64,000 nt of DNA from Toxonevra muliebris (GCA_963691655.1 OY829326.1:88839235-88903234), one strand, 5' to 3'. Counted from the first letter of the stretch, positions 1 through 12,400 are shown. The notes: generated from the sequence alone by a model not told the origin. Numbers and translations: made by a program.

Positions 1-954
1 GCGCAGTATGTCTGCGTACGTTGCGTCTCCTGACTTCGATATAATAATAACATCAGGCCTGGTCCTTATTGGTCTGGCCTTCCTGGCTTTCTTGCCTTTT
101 ACAACATTCCATGCTGTTTCCTTCGGCCCCTTAATGTTTGACGCCTTGTCCTTTGGGTTTGTCTGCTGCGTTTCTGCTGTGCCGCGTCTTCTCTTTGTTG
201 CCGGTGATTTCTCGCCAATTATGCGCAAGTCCGGACTCGTGCTGGCTCTCATCCTCTTAGCCGAAGGTGGTGGCGCTCTGCGAACCACCTCTGCGAGGGT
301 CTCACGTGGGATGCTTTTTTCAGGCGCATCTACCTCGATGTCAAGCGTTGTTGTTGTTGCTGGTGTTGATGCCTGCTGGTCCACGCTCTTTTCCATGTCC
401 AGCATCGCTTCAGTATAAGCGCCTTTGATCATAGATCCTAGGCGCTTAATTTCAGCGTGGACATTCCTTCTACCCTCGTAGTATGCCAGGAGCTTGTTTA
501 TATGTACTCCAAGCTTTGCCATTTTGGCCTGGAACACGTTCGTTGATGATGTTTGTACAACGGTTTTAATAAACTGCCCTGCCGGTACTCTTGAAGCTGT
601 CTTGGGTGTAGTAGCATCCAAGGTCGCTGTCTTCTGTAAGTCAAATATGGTCCGCTGTTTTGATGCCATATTGACTATTGCTTCTGTAGGCGTGCCTGTG
701 TGGCCAATCGACTTCTGTTGCTCGCGTGCGGTTGTGCTACTTGCTGTAGCTACACCTTTCGCCTTATTGTCGATCTTCTGACACGTTTTCCTGGTATCGT
801 CCTGATCCAGTTCAATGAGGTCAGGTGAGGATGCTGATTTTTTCATCAGGCTCCTTCCGGATTCCTCTGGCGATCGCGTTAGTCTTCGGCCCTTGAATGG
901 GTCAAAGTTCTCCTCTTCATTTACATCTGTGTTTTTTTGTTTGTTTGTAAACAT
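1..954 (-). CDS. LINE ORF1 (Gag-like protein), runs off left edge
   Basis: Read on the minus strand, an ATG at 954-952 opens 318 codons without a stop up to base 1, so the frame is open over the whole visible part. The protein is hydrophilic and basic, with a Ser/Thr/Lys-rich N-terminal half, a run of Thr codons, and basic patches such as PATKRRRG. Near the edge it reads PDVIIISKSGDATYADILR, which resembles the stretch just before the zinc-knuckle part of ORF1 proteins in R1/LOA/I-type non-LTR retrotransposons. Those proteins bind the element RNA and package it with the reverse transcriptase. The CCHC knuckles and ORF2 would lie left of the window. The intact frame suggests a fairly young insertion, unlike every other LINE piece here. 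The clade is uncertain. Confidence 0.72.
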   Translation of the reverse strand, partial: MFTNKQKNTDVNEEENFDPFKGRRLTRSPEESGRSLMKKSASSPDLIELDQDDTRKTCQKIDNKAKGVATASSTTAREQQKSIGHTGTPTEAIVNMASKQRTIFDLQKTATLDATTPKTASRVPAGQFIKTVVQTSSTNVFQAKMAKLGVHINKLLAYYEGRRNVHAEIKRLGSMIKGAYTEAMLDMEKSVDQQASTPATTTTLDIEVDAPEKSIPRETLAEVVRRAPPPSAKRMRASTSPDLRIIGEKSPATKRRRGTAETQQTNPKDKASNIKGPKETAWNVVKGKKARKARPIRTRPDVIIISKSGDATYADILR

Positions 955-1826
955 TGTGATTGGGTCCCCCCTCGTTGCCGCTATCTCGGTCCGAAAGTAC
1001 AGTCGCCTTAATGACCCCGTGGTTATCTATGCAAGCAGTGAGGCCACGCAAGGGTTGACGCAGGACCTTATGGGTACCTGCGTTCAGAGCCAGGTCAGCG
1101 TAATCGGGAACACAGCCAGCCGAGCCTGAACCACCACCGTAGTGGTGACGTACCTCGAACGTACAACGAGGCCTGCCAAGGTTTTACCGGGACGGAGGCA
1201 GCTGGGACATTAGCCGGACAGCCATTTCCGCTAGATTTCACTCCGCTTACTAAAGTGCCCGAATGCCACAGCCGTCAGCTCGTATCATCTAGGTCAAAAT
1301 ATTGGTTCCAGTACCATTTCGTCAGAATCCTACTGGACTCAGATTCCGACGTCCATTGCTCGCATAGTATCGAAAATGTGAACCAGCCGCCTGCACTTAC
1401 CCAAGCCCTTCGACCCATTGGTCGAAGCCGGGCAGCGTCTGACGGTGTAGCACACATTCCCGTCACTATCTGCTGTCGTGGTTCGCGAAGTTTCCGAACA
1501 CTTGTATCCGTCACTAGACATTGCCCTCATGACCCACATGACAGTGTCATAGGATAACCCAGTGTTGAAATACGCGTGTCCGGATTCTGCAACGATGTCC
1601 CACGGTGCCACCCCGGGGTGGGGAGCACTTACGCCAAGGACGGTGCCTGCTCGTCCTGTCGCAGATCTTCATTGGGTATTGTGGCCTTTTAAGACACACC
1701 CTCCACTTCTGCCGCTCTTGGTCGGGGACTGCTTATTGGGTATTCGCAGCTAACCGACATTACTGCCGGCCGTTCAGCTATCCGCCACCCGCTGACCCCC
1801 ACAGTAGCCTAAAGCTCAGCCCTGTG
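1..1826 (-). mobile_element. 5' end of a non-LTR retrotransposon (5' UTR plus ORF1)
   Basis: Bases 955-1826 are clearly more GC-rich than the AT-rich DNA that starts at about 1880, and they lie directly upstream (minus sense) of the ORF1 start. This fits the 5' UTR and internal promoter region of a LINE. Short frames here on both strands do not resemble known proteins. The left boundary is outside the window. The right boundary is set at the start of the AACCT tract, where base composition changes sharply. Confidence 0.6.
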
Positions 1827-1877
1827 AACCTAACCTAACCTAACCTAACCTAACCTAACCCAACCTAACCTAACCTA
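1827..1877. repeat. (AACCT)n / (TTAGG)n pentamer tract
   Basis: About ten tandem copies of AACCT are present with a single substitution (C at 1861). On the other strand the unit is TTAGG, the canonical insect telomere repeat, which flies have lost as a telomere sequence. The tract sits at the junction between the GC-rich LINE 5' end and ordinary AT-rich DNA. Shorter forms of the same motif end the LINE copy at about 31892-31910 and occur at about 22651-22660, so the tract is probably linked to retroelement ends and not to a telomere. Confidence 0.85.
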
Positions 1878-4400
1878 CGTAATGGTGATTTCGCAAAATG
1901 ATCTGCTACAAAAACTAAATTATTATAGCGATCCACAACGGAAGTTATATATATAAAATAAGCCTGTGCAAGAATAAATAGCTATCTGTCAACATCAGCT
2001 TCGTTTAGATTTATGTAGGCACCTAATTGAAGTTAAATTTTACATTACTTTTTATTTGTAAATTTAAGAAAAAAATAGTGCACATCATATATAATTGAAT
2101 CTAGGGAATATTACCCCAAAAAAAAGTCGTAATTTTTTTCCAAAGTAATATACTATAAAACTTTTAAATTTTTTTATATTATTTTTTAAACATATAGCTG
2201 CGTGTCTTCAACTACTGACATAATAACTTATCTCTACTATACATACGAAGTCGACACATTTTTGCTCTTCTAATATCTATCTATATATGTTTTGTCACGA
2301 GATCACAGAATTGAACTATTTTCAATTATTTAAAATATAGCAATCAAAAAGCGACAAATTATTTGATCTACTCTAAAATTAAAAGTGGCTGCAATATCTC
2401 ACCGAAAAAGTATTTGTCAGCTTACCAAGACCATCGTCAGAAGTTATTGAATCCTTTAATTTGGAAAATGTTTGAATCATCTTCATCATCAAGGCGTGTA
2501 TTCAGGAACATGGTATTACATATTGCATTTTCTTTCCCCCAAAACATTGCAAGTCTCTTAAAAGAGCTTAATTAAAAAAACGCGTCTAGCACTCACAGCG
2601 CATTTGGCACGTTCCCTGATGCCACGCCAACGAAAAATCGCCCAAAATATTGGATCATTTTTTATATACCAATTATGAGTATTTTTTCGTAATGAAAAAA
2701 TACCGAAAACATTAATTTAAATTTGACCCAATGAAAATGATTAATGAGTTTTTCATATGAATTTTGGCTCAAATTTTTAATTAAATTTTTTAGGCCATTT
2801 TTTTTTTTTTATGTCGATTTTTCTTTGGGCGATATTTCCCAGATCCATAATATTTGAGCTTTTTTCGTTTAACAAAATTGCCAAAACAAAATTTTAATCT
2901 ACGTAACTAGTGCTCAGTTTCACTTTGAATCAGTAGTGCATTTTTAGGCTGTCACGAGTTACGTTCCCAGACGTTTTTTCTTTTGAAGGATTTTTCGTAA
3001 TTGAACTGTGAATTAAATATCTGAAAAAAAAAATTTTCAGCTAGAGAAATTGTTTAAATTTTAAAACATTGAGAAAAAAACATTTTTTTTTCAAAATAAC
3101 TTTTTTTTATAAAAATAACGCAAATTGCAAATCTTATTCTTTAACAAAAACTTTGATGTCTCAAACGCCGATTTCTAATCAATCGTTTACGAGAAATCAA
3201 TTTGTTAAGAAAACCATGTAATTAATTAATTATGTATAACTTTTAAACTTGATAAATTGTTCGATAAAATTTAGTATAATTTGTTACTAAACAAATAAAA
3301 AAATTTTAATTCTGACCAAAAATTATTATTCTGATTTTAAGCTTGAAAACCCTCCACCCAACTGTTTGAACAATTGATGGAAATGCAAATTGTAAAAACA
3401 AACGATTAATTTAATTTTTCATATTTTTTAATTGTAGTTTTGTAAAATTTTATACATATATCTAACAACTGCCTACCATTTGAGCGCAGACAAATTTTAT
3501 TTTTTTTTTTGTCGCATCCCCCGTGAAAAAGCAATGGCAATTTCAGCTCAGATATTTTATTTGCGCTTATCTAGAGTTGCTGGCTTGTTAATATACAAAA
3601 GATAAAACTTCGGAGTCGTAGAATCACGTGAACGGGCAGACCAGCTAAAACTACCACTTTGAGATAATACAGTTTGGGAAAATATTCTGAAGCCTTAGTA
3701 TTCAAATTATTAGAACGCGCACTGTTGACTTTTAGTTTTCATTTTTATCTTGAAAGGAATACGGTCAAACTATGGATTGGGTCATTACTCCGCACCAAAT
3801 AATTACTCTACGCGGGTGCATTATCTTTGAGTGTGCTCATCTAGGGTTTTCGCTTCCCCAAGCCCGACAGTTTAGTTTGTTCAGTATTTCATTCAGCTCA
3901 AAGAGAGCTATGTCTGACATTAAAAAATGCTAACTGAAGAATCTCACTATAAAAACTGAGTTCCACTAGGCAGTATTCCAGTTGTTTTTGGTGATCAGCT
4001 GGGAGTAATTTTTGAGCTAACTGTATCTTATAAAAAACAAATATGAGTCCGACTGCGAAATTCGACAACGTAGGAAGCCTTAACTGTGTGGTCTTCTTCT
4101 TACTGAAGTTTCGGAATCTACTCGCACACTTTCAGCACCATACTCTATATTTTCATATACAACTACGCTCTATAGCTGTTCCCATTTCCTCGATGTCTAC
4201 GATTGTTTGTATTTTCTAATGTACTGCTAGACACAGATAATTTGAAAATTTCTTGTTCATAGCACCGTGAAGACATAAATACACATAAATATTTTAGTAT
4301 AAATTAATGCATTCGATTAAAATATATATATTTTTTTATTCTTCAAATAAAAAATAATTTGTTTTTCTTTCACGTTCCTTTCTTTTCCTTTCAGAGTTTT
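1878..4400. other. AT-rich DNA, no gene seen
   Basis: The stretch is rich in A/T homopolymers and has only short frames with no recognisable protein content. Bases 3600-4100 are less extreme in composition and could carry regulatory sequence for the gene downstream. I cannot assign any element. Confidence 0.5.
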
Positions 4401-5360
4401 CTGCATATAAAAATAATTACTTACGTGTAAGTGAATTTGAGTTTTCTACACCAACCGAAAAAACATAGAGAAGTGAGTAAAATGCAAGTAGATGTGGAAA
4501 ACAGAACAGAAACAAATTCTCAACAATTTTCAAAGTGAAACTGAGCAAACAACAAAAACAGCAATAACAGGAGAACCAGTAAAATAACAACAAAGAAGAA
4601 AAAAAAACAAAAAAAAAAAAACGCGGCAAAAAAAAGAAGAAAAAAAACAAAGAAAAATATCGCGTCAGCTGCCATTATTGACATTAACATAATCTGTAGC
4701 GGAAACGGAACTCAAGCGTTTAATCGAAATTGTCATCACCATTGCAACAAAAACAAAAACGGTGTGTTGTTTGTGCGTGTGTCGGTGTGCTCGTGTGTAT
4801 GTGTGTGTTCAAATGTAATTGTGTGTGCGCGAACGAGCCGCTCGTGAAAAGCCATAGCTGCAAACAACAACAACAGTACAGAAAACTAGAAAAAATATCA
4901 TGCGAGAGAAAATTTTCCACTGAATTGTGTTCAAAACGAAAGATAGCTGAAGGAAAGAGGAGAAAATTTGCATATTTGCATGCTCACATTAGAAAGAACA
5001 GAAATCCCCATGAATGCGGCATGATCAAAAAACTGAAGAGATTTGCACAAATAATAAAAATTGCACAACACACACGAACAAAAACAAAGAAATCGAATTT
5101 GAATAAAACATCAATGCAAGGCGTTAAGTCAAATAAAAATTTCTGTGAAGTGAAGTGAATGAATTTGTTGAAAAACGGCAAAACAAAGTAAATTAAATAT
5201 CCTCAAATTTAACACAGAAATAAAAAAGGAGAGGTTAGCTTTTATATTTATGCACACACGCATACAAAATGCACCCTCGGTAAAACTCGCCTTTATCAAA
5301 TATTGTAGCGCTGAAAAAAGTGAACGTACCCACGCATAAGCGTATTCACGATTTGTATAA
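4400..5360 (+). promoter_or_regulatory. Probable 5' leader/promoter region of the gene at 5361
   Basis: Composition shifts here to CAA/AAAAC-rich sequence typical of long fly 5' UTRs, with CA/GT-rich stretches at 4760-4830. A frame at 4730-5158 is open for 142 codons, but its protein is low-complexity Lys/Cys/Gln sequence and looks like a by-product of A-rich leader sequence. The in-frame stop TAA at 5358-5360 directly precedes the ATG at 5361, so the coding region cannot extend upstream without splicing. No TATA box or initiator could be placed with confidence. Confidence 0.4.
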
Positions 5361-7227
5361 ATGTACAAGGACAGCAGCTGCCGTAGCAGTCCTCAACCTC
5401 AGCAACAGCCACAACAGCTTCAACAGCTACCAGAATCAGCGGCATCAGGAACAACGAGCGCCGCTGACTTTGTATGCACACAAAAATCGCCGACCAATAT
5501 CGCAGAAGAAGCCGGCCATAGATCTTCACCAGCTGCTGCACAAGCAGAATTGCAATATTGCAACGACGGTGATAGTAGTGGAGAGAGCAGTGGTAGTAGT
5601 AGTAGTTGTGAATCTGATAACGAGACACATTCCCGTCAACCCTCGATTACCACCACTTCGACTTCCACCTCACCGAAATACACAGTAGCTGCAGGAGTAT
5701 TTGAACCAGCGACGCGCCGCCATCATCACGTTGCACGTTGTGACATTAATGCCGATGTGCGTTTATTGCGTAAAATAGGCTATATTGCATCACGTGTGCG
5801 CTTTCTTGCCAAACTTTATGGGGATTTCAAGCTTATAAATCCCTATAGCCCTGCTAAGCAACGTCGACAATTACAGGAAATACTACTTAAGCATTCTATA
5901 ATCGATCCTGCCCGGGAAGTGATCGTAACTGCAGCGGCAGCAGCATTGGCAGCGGCAGCCGCAGAGAAACCAATCATCAACACGACGACTACCACCAGCG
6001 CATCATCACGCAGTCTCACGCCAGTGAGTTCCATTGCAAGTAGTTATTGCTGCCTGCCGACAGAGAGCTCAATTGACGAGGAAACCATAATCACAGCTGC
6101 CGGCACTGCTGTGCGACGCAAATCATCGGCTTCAGCTGCTGCAGCTTCCGCTTCGATTGTACTGCTTGAAGATTTGCTTATACAATTTTATGAGGATCGT
6201 CGTAATAAGGTCACTGTAATTCGACGACGTCGTAGTCGTAGGCGTAGCAGCGGCAACATTGCCGCTGCCACGGCGGCTACAACAACAACAGCAGCCGTTG
6301 GTCTCAACGGCAATCGGAAGCATTTGATCATTATGAGTGGTAGCGGCAAAAGTGCTAGCAGTAGCAGTAGCATTGAGCGACTCTTGCAACCACAACAACA
6401 GCAGCAGCAACAGCAGCATGGCAACGATAACGATGGGGATACTGAGACACCGGGTGGCGGCGGTGGGGGCGACGTTGGAGTTGCAGCTAGCGATTTATTA
6501 ACGAAAACTTCAAATTTGTATAATGCAAATAATGCGACAGCATCTAGTCAAACACAACAACAACAGCAACAACAACAGCAGCAGCAGCAACGGAACAATG
6601 CATTTTTACAACCAAGTGGCAGTAGCGGTATTAGTTTCGGCCACACCTTCACCACCACAACCACCAGCAGCGATGTTGACAATCAACGACGTCGACGCGC
6701 TAGCGATTGCTCAACACATCCAGGCCAACATTTGAGCAATCAATTGCAAGTAACGCTTAAGAATAATAATTGTACTACCACCGCAGCAACGAAATTCCCA
6801 TTTCATCGTGGTAGCTGCGGTGCAGCAGGTGAGCATCTGCTTGCAGCGAACTCTATAGCAAATCGTTCAACCATAATTCTTAGTAAATCATGTAGTAATG
6901 TTGATGGTAGCGGTAGCATTGGCGTTGGCATCGGCGGTAACGGTAGTGGTCCATCACATCCAGCACTGTATGGTAGTACTGACTTACGTGCTGTGAGCGG
7001 TAGTGGTGTTGGCGGTGGTGGTAGTGGCAGTACCGTGGGTGGTGCTGGTGGTGCTGGAAATGCTGTAACACCATCATCTGGCAGTGGCACTAATGGCAAT
7101 AATGAATATAGCATTGTCCAGCTAAACAACACAATTATACAGTGTCATTTCAATGATGATGATTTCCGTGCTTTGGTTAAGGATTTGAGACGTAAGGTTG
7201 AATATACCGAACGCATGAACTGGCTAT
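5361..7227 (+). CDS. 5' coding exon of a large gene, possibly cGMP phosphodiesterase 9
   Basis: The exon encodes 622 complete codons plus one base. The ATG is fixed on the left by an in-frame TAA at 5358. Low-complexity runs dominate: Gln-rich residues 11-23, Ser-rich 72-83, Ala 191-201, Gln 344-352 and 399-411, Gly 365-370, and Gly/Ser about 510-570. Three blocks look structured: residues 127-188 (INADVRLLRKIGYIASRVRF onward), 266-298 (ending in a strongly basic RRRRSRRR stretch), and 581-623 (NEYSIVQLNN through KVEYTERMNWLC). The last block resembles, from memory, the segment upstream of the catalytic domain in insect PDE9, an enzyme that hydrolyses cGMP. No HD-type catalytic domain occurs in the window, so this name is a hypothesis. 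The exon ends in phase 1 at a consensus donor; reading through gives 18 more residues and a stop. Confidence 0.75.
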
Positions 7228-7233
7228 GTAAGT
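7228..7233 (+). promoter_or_regulatory. Splice donor GTAAGT ending the exon at 7227
   Basis: GTAAGT is the perfect fly donor hexamer. It splits the Cys codon of the conserved-looking NWLC (T|GT), so an acceptor exon starting with GT or GC would keep the Cys. The intron that begins here has no convincing 3' coding exon before the window ends. Confidence 0.7.
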
Positions 7234-7586
7234 ACCCAACTACAAATAATTTTCGTTTTAGTATCTTCAAAGGTTATTATTACTAAAAATTTGATTTAAC
7301 TGGGAACGTTCGAGAAACCCTCGATTTTCTTTGGAAAATGTAAAAGGTTGTATGCACGAGTACTACTGTACATACATACATACCTTGTGAAATATGAACC
7401 ACTCTGGAGTAATTGAAAAAATGTTGTACTATTTTGTGTATCCAAGGATTTGGAAAAAGGAAATGAAACTGGTCAAATTCGGTTCAGAACGTTTCATTTT
7501 AAATAAAAACTTTTCATACGCCAATACTTTGCGCTCAATCCTTTACTAAAATGATGTTTAACAGTTCATGGGTGGTAAGTTTATGG

Positions 7587-8342
7587 CAGTGGTTCTCAAG
7601 TGATGGGGCGCGCACCCCTAGGGGGGGGGAAGGCGTAGACAGATTTAAAGGGAGGCGCGGAGACATTTTAATAAAATAATTTCTCTTTTATTTTATATTA
7701 CGTTCTAAAATATGCAATTTTTAGTTTCACCGCGAAGATATTTATTAAAAAAAATTAAATCGAATGTGAAATACAATTTTTTGTGTTAAAATATTAATTA
7801 TTTGTATAGTTTTGTGATAAAATATTGATACGAGTACGTATTTTTAATTATAAAAAAATAAAATATTGAAAAAGGAATTTGAAATAATAAATTTTCAATA
7901 CACTTTTTACACCCGCTTGGAAGATAATAAAAATTTATTTAAAAACATCGTTACTTAAAATAATTTTAGATAGAAAAATATCTGCATTTGAAACTATCTA
8001 ACTTACCGTCATTCTTGTCTCCTTCTTTTCCTTCAGTTTTTTTTGGGTGGGTTTCTTGCCTTTTACACAAACTTTGACATTAAAAATCACTTTAGAGAAT
8101 GCATCTTGATTCGATTTATTGATTAACTACAACCTCACTAAAACTTCACCATCCTAGTTTTTCTTACGAGAAACTAGATAAGTTTACTAGTTTAGTTTAT
8201 CCGTAACACTGACTAACCAGAGTCTCCTCCAAAGTAGATAGCAACTTAAAATTTTCCCAGGCAGGTATGATTTAATTAATAAATAGTAAACCAGTACTAA
8301 TTCGAAAAGGGGGCGCAGGACGAAAACAGTTGAGAACCGCTG
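7587..8342. mobile_element. hAT-type non-autonomous element (756 bp) with 8-bp target duplication
   Basis: The left end reads CAGTGGTTCTCAAGT and the right end AGTTGAGAACCGCTG, which are terminal inverted repeats with two mismatches. They match the CAGNGGTTCTCAA ends common in hAT transposons. The flanks GTTTATGG (7579-7586) and GTTTAGGG (8343-8350) agree at 7 of 8 positions, as expected for an aged 8-bp hAT target duplication. The interior is AT-rich with a nine-G run near 7621 and has no transposase frame. Confidence 0.85.
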
Positions 8343-8350
8343 GTTTAGGG

Positions 8351-10859
8351 CAAAATAAATTTTGAGATACAGTCACTAGCCAATCGATTGTGACAATCGC
8401 TTTTGAGATCAATATGACTCAAAGATTTTATCTATTCTGAGAGGCTAAGGAAAACTTACTGCTTTTATTGCAATTTATTTGTAATTTTGGCATATGTTAG
8501 TTTGAAGTGGCTATCTTAACTTAAAAAAGCGCTATACAAAAAATTTAAAAAATAATTAAGAGGGGAGATATTATTTTTATGTCTTGGGTGAACAGTGATT
8601 TGTTCTCATGCAACAAATTACAAAATTAGAAGGAGCGTTCTGTTTTCGATGAACTTTGTATACCATCCAATTTTGGGTCGTTAAACTCAAATCAGTTTAA
8701 ATTAACCTATTTTAGTTTCGCCACAAACGAAGCTAAAAGTTGCAATTTTCGTTGTATTTAGGAAGCTACATATAGTGGAAGAATGGGCAGTTTGATCTTC
8801 AGGAAAATTTATTTTATTTAGTTATGTTGATATTGAACTTATCAGAAAGTTACAAAATTTGTATTGGAATCCATTAAGGTCAGAATAAATATTTTTTATT
8901 CATTTTTCATCATGAAAACTAGTAAACTATACGTACAAATTTAGTTTAAGTTGTACAAAAATTGAGATAGATACTTATACAATACATAACTAAACAGTAT
9001 TAGCTAACGTTTATTAAATTTACTTTACAACTAAAATTTTATAGCAGTAAGCCTAAAAGATTAAAGGAATTTTTCAGTGAGGGTGTGTGCATACTGCATA
9101 CTAATGCTATAAAATATAAAATGTTTATATTAATTATGCATCACATGCTGCCACTTTTCTATACATAATTAATTGCCAAAGCTTAAGCTAAAATAAATAA
9201 ACTTTTAAATATAATAAATCTACAATAAATACCTCACTATATCCCTACACATATGTACGAATTTTTGCATATAGCTCTGGCAACTACACAACTAATATAT
9301 CCTCTAATTTGCTGTCACACAAATTATTAATAATAACCAAATTCCATAAGTAAATCTGTAAATTCCAATAAAATCACAATAAATCCTCATTGATATGCGC
9401 ATTTGTTTGAAAATTGATTGCTTTGAAAAAATATTACGATACCCGCTGTAATTTATGTGTGTGTGTGTATGTGTTGGCTGCTATGCAACAGAATGATGGA
9501 ATGCCCCTCCGGGATTATGTTACCAAACAAAAAGCAAATAGACCGGGGAATAATATTCAATATACTGTGCTGCTATGGCAAAGAAAAAGCTAAAGGACAT
9601 TATTACTATGTTTATTATTTTTGTTAAAAATACATAAATACAAACTGGCAACAACAATAACAATGACAACTAATGACAGTCAAATTGCCTCTTACGATTG
9701 ATTTTGTCTCAATAAAGGTTTTGATTTCCTTTAGTTTGAAGTATTAAGGATTATCAAGAATTTTTCGGCTGTTGAGGTTTTATGGTTCATGTTGAGCTTT
9801 CAATTTTATTGATGATTTTATATACAAAAAAAAAAACTTTGATTCATTTTGCCGAACATACATAGATTGAGGGCATCTTAATTTAATAACAACAGCTATT
9901 GAAGTAGTTCATCCAATCTTCAACAAATAAAGCTCGTATTATAATTTAATTACCATATACCTGTACACATATTATAATCTTGAAAATTTATTATGCACAT
10001 TGTACACATGTTTGCGTTAGTTTGGGCATACAGAAATTCTACAAATAATTCGAAAAGTTATTAATGTAAATGTGTGTATATATGTAAATACATTTGTCTA
10101 GGCTTACCATATTTTGTGCATAAAAAATAGTATAGAGAGTTTCTTTTTTTCGAAATTAAAAATTTTTTAATATAAGTTTTAGTTTCTGATATAATTCATT
10201 ACTACGCCGTTTTAAATAGCAAGAAGTATTAGATCATGGCGTCATAAAAATGTGATTGAAAATTACAATAAAGGTACAGGAGTGGTTCATTATGAATCTA
10301 ATTTAACAAGAAAGATCAGCTGCCAGACTAGGATTCATAACGCCAGAAAAATGGAGATTGTTGTTTAGTTAAGTCAGTTTTGGGGCAAACCTTCACTGGA
10401 GCAACTAATCCTAAATCTGTCTAAATTATTTTCTTGATCTTATATCATTAAAATTTATTTAAAAATAATTTCTTTTTTTTTTTGGCAACAAACTAAAAAA
10501 ACGAAAAAGTATAAAAAGAAATGTTCTCTTCAAAAAAAAATAAAAAGTACGGTTGGCAACTCTATATATGTATGTTTGTATGTCTATTGTGTAGCACCAC
10601 AATTCACTCTATGACAAAGTTGTAAATATAAATTTATTTTGTATTGATTATGGCATTACTGTTATTGTTATTATAATTATTATTGCATATTGCTCATGAT
10701 GTGTGCGTAAACGTGATTATAATATGAAACTGCAATTAAATATTACTCATACGTCATGATGTTTGTTTGCCATTAAAACTTTAAGTTTTTGGAATAGTAA
10801 AAATTAATTTTTTTTTTTCGAACTGCAAATACAGCACTCACACAAGTTTTACGTCCATT
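8351..10859. other. AT-rich intron-like DNA, no gene seen
   Basis: Only short random frames, A/T runs and small GT/CA tracts (for example near 9453 and 10078) are visible. Nothing resembles an exon with flanking splice signals. Confidence 0.5.
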
Positions 10860-12400
10860 GTACTATATTCTGTCTTCCCTTTTGATATTCTTCGAATTTA
10901 TCAGATTATTAATAAGCTCAAGTGTTCGTCTCTCAATACTCCAATGCCAAATATGCTAACTCTGGTCCGAGAGAAAGCGAGACAGACACCAAGAAAGTGG
11001 TCTGCCGTCTCTTCATCATCTTCCACCGAAATACCGGCAGCACAGAAGGCACTAGCTCTAGAGAGTGACCTGTATATAATCCCACCATCTGCCTACATTT
11101 TTTTTTTTTTGTTAGATGATAACAGAAAGTTTATTACACTACGAGATAACAGGTAACATGATCATCACCCATTCATTAATGGTGGTCTTGATGGCTGTTG
11201 AAGACAAAGAGAGAAAGGGTTCTGAGCACAAGAAACCAGTTTCCGAATCATTTCTAGCCAGGAATAGCAAGTTTATAATTTTCTTAAAAAAATTTAATTT
11301 TAATATATATATAAATTTTTTTATAATAACGGAGGAAGTGGTTTTTTTTCCAAGTTGAAAAATATTAGCAATAAAGTGCGAAATAAAATAATATTCTAAT
11401 GGAACATTTAGGACTCTCGAACTTTATGTAAACTTAGTTTTATTGTACAACAATTATGTTTTTTTTCCTAATTGAAGAAATGTTGATAAAAGCTTTTTTT
11501 TGTCATGTAATGTTTTATTATTTATGTTTTTATCCACTTTAATTAACTAATTGGATTCATCCTTCATTATAAAAATATGGAAAAGTTCAATTTTCTTAAG
11601 AAAATTATAAACGAGCCCTTTGCAGGAGAGCTAAAAGCTTTTCAATTGGACCGAAAGACATTCAAGACATTTTAGTAGGAAAGACATCATACTAATTGGT
11701 CTAAAGCTTTTGCGATTGGTATAGATGTCGTTCCATTTTTTTGCGATGAAAACAACTTTTACCAAGCTTCATTGTTGAGGTTGTGAGAGCGAGTGCCAAA
11801 CTGGAGATAAAGATCTTCTTCAAACTCGGTAGCAATTGCACCATACCCTCTTTCAAAGCAACTGGTAGTATACCATCTGGACCGGGCGATTTTAAGTTTT
11901 CAAAGGAAACAATAGCAAACCTAATCGTTTCTTCATTCTCCACGACCCTGGCAACCCATCAGTTGGGCTGAGAAGTGGTCGAACTAGCCCTTCCTGTTTC
12001 TAGAAAATGAGAGGTTGAACGACAGACCTGAAAAATTTCCTTTCGAATCTCAAATTTTTAAACTCCTTCTGCTTTTGACGATATAAAGCGCAATGCTCAT
12101 AAGAGGGTGACAGGCACTCTTTATGGACTTAAGGTTCTTAGATTGTTGTTATGGGAGAGAATATATGTACGTTTACACAGAAGTGCAATTGCAGCCTTGT
12201 AAGTGGAAAGTACCAGAACATTAACTGAGACTTGGTTCATTGCACAACAAGACGAATCAAAATGCACGGGAACCTCTATAAAGTAAAGAGGAAGGGAAAA
12301 CCGACTATGGCAGCGCCCCATACCAAGCCAAGGCCACCGTTAAGCTCTGAAGCTGCCAGGTATCAGAGATGCTCTGGACAGCATAATTTTTGACACTATA
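10860..12400 (-). mobile_element. Degraded LINE with reverse transcriptase and C-terminal pieces
   Basis: On the minus strand three pieces occur in the right order. Bases 11943-11701 encode a reverse transcriptase finger/palm segment with SFENLKSPGPDGILPVALKE. Bases 11280-11155 match the C-terminal RNase H-side region of the LINE copy at 37.48-37.60 kb at high nucleotide identity. Bases 11090-10860 encode the terminal domain with a C-X-DEETADHFLG-X-C pattern, as in LINEs with a Cys/His C-terminus. The middle of the reverse transcriptase, including the catalytic YADD, is missing, and stops interrupt the frames. It is a dead, internally deleted copy. Confidence 0.75.

Noticed and set aside
8..1129. 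Three plus-strand open frames (136, 95 and 104 codons)
   Set aside because: They are antisense to the continuous minus-strand LINE ORF1 and its 5' UTR.
1827..1877. Interpretation of the TTAGG tract as a real or interstitial telomere
   Set aside because: Flies lack TTAGG telomeres, the tract is only about 51 bp, and the same pentamer ends a LINE copy elsewhere in the window.
4730..5158. 142-codon frame before the first exon
   Set aside because: Low-complexity Lys/Cys/Gln composition from CAA- and GT-rich leader DNA; it ends before the ATG at 5361 and has no recognisable domain.
5843..7132. Several minus-strand frames rich in Val, Leu, Cys and Pro
   Set aside because: They are mirror translations of the CAG-, GCA- and GGT-rich plus-strand exon.
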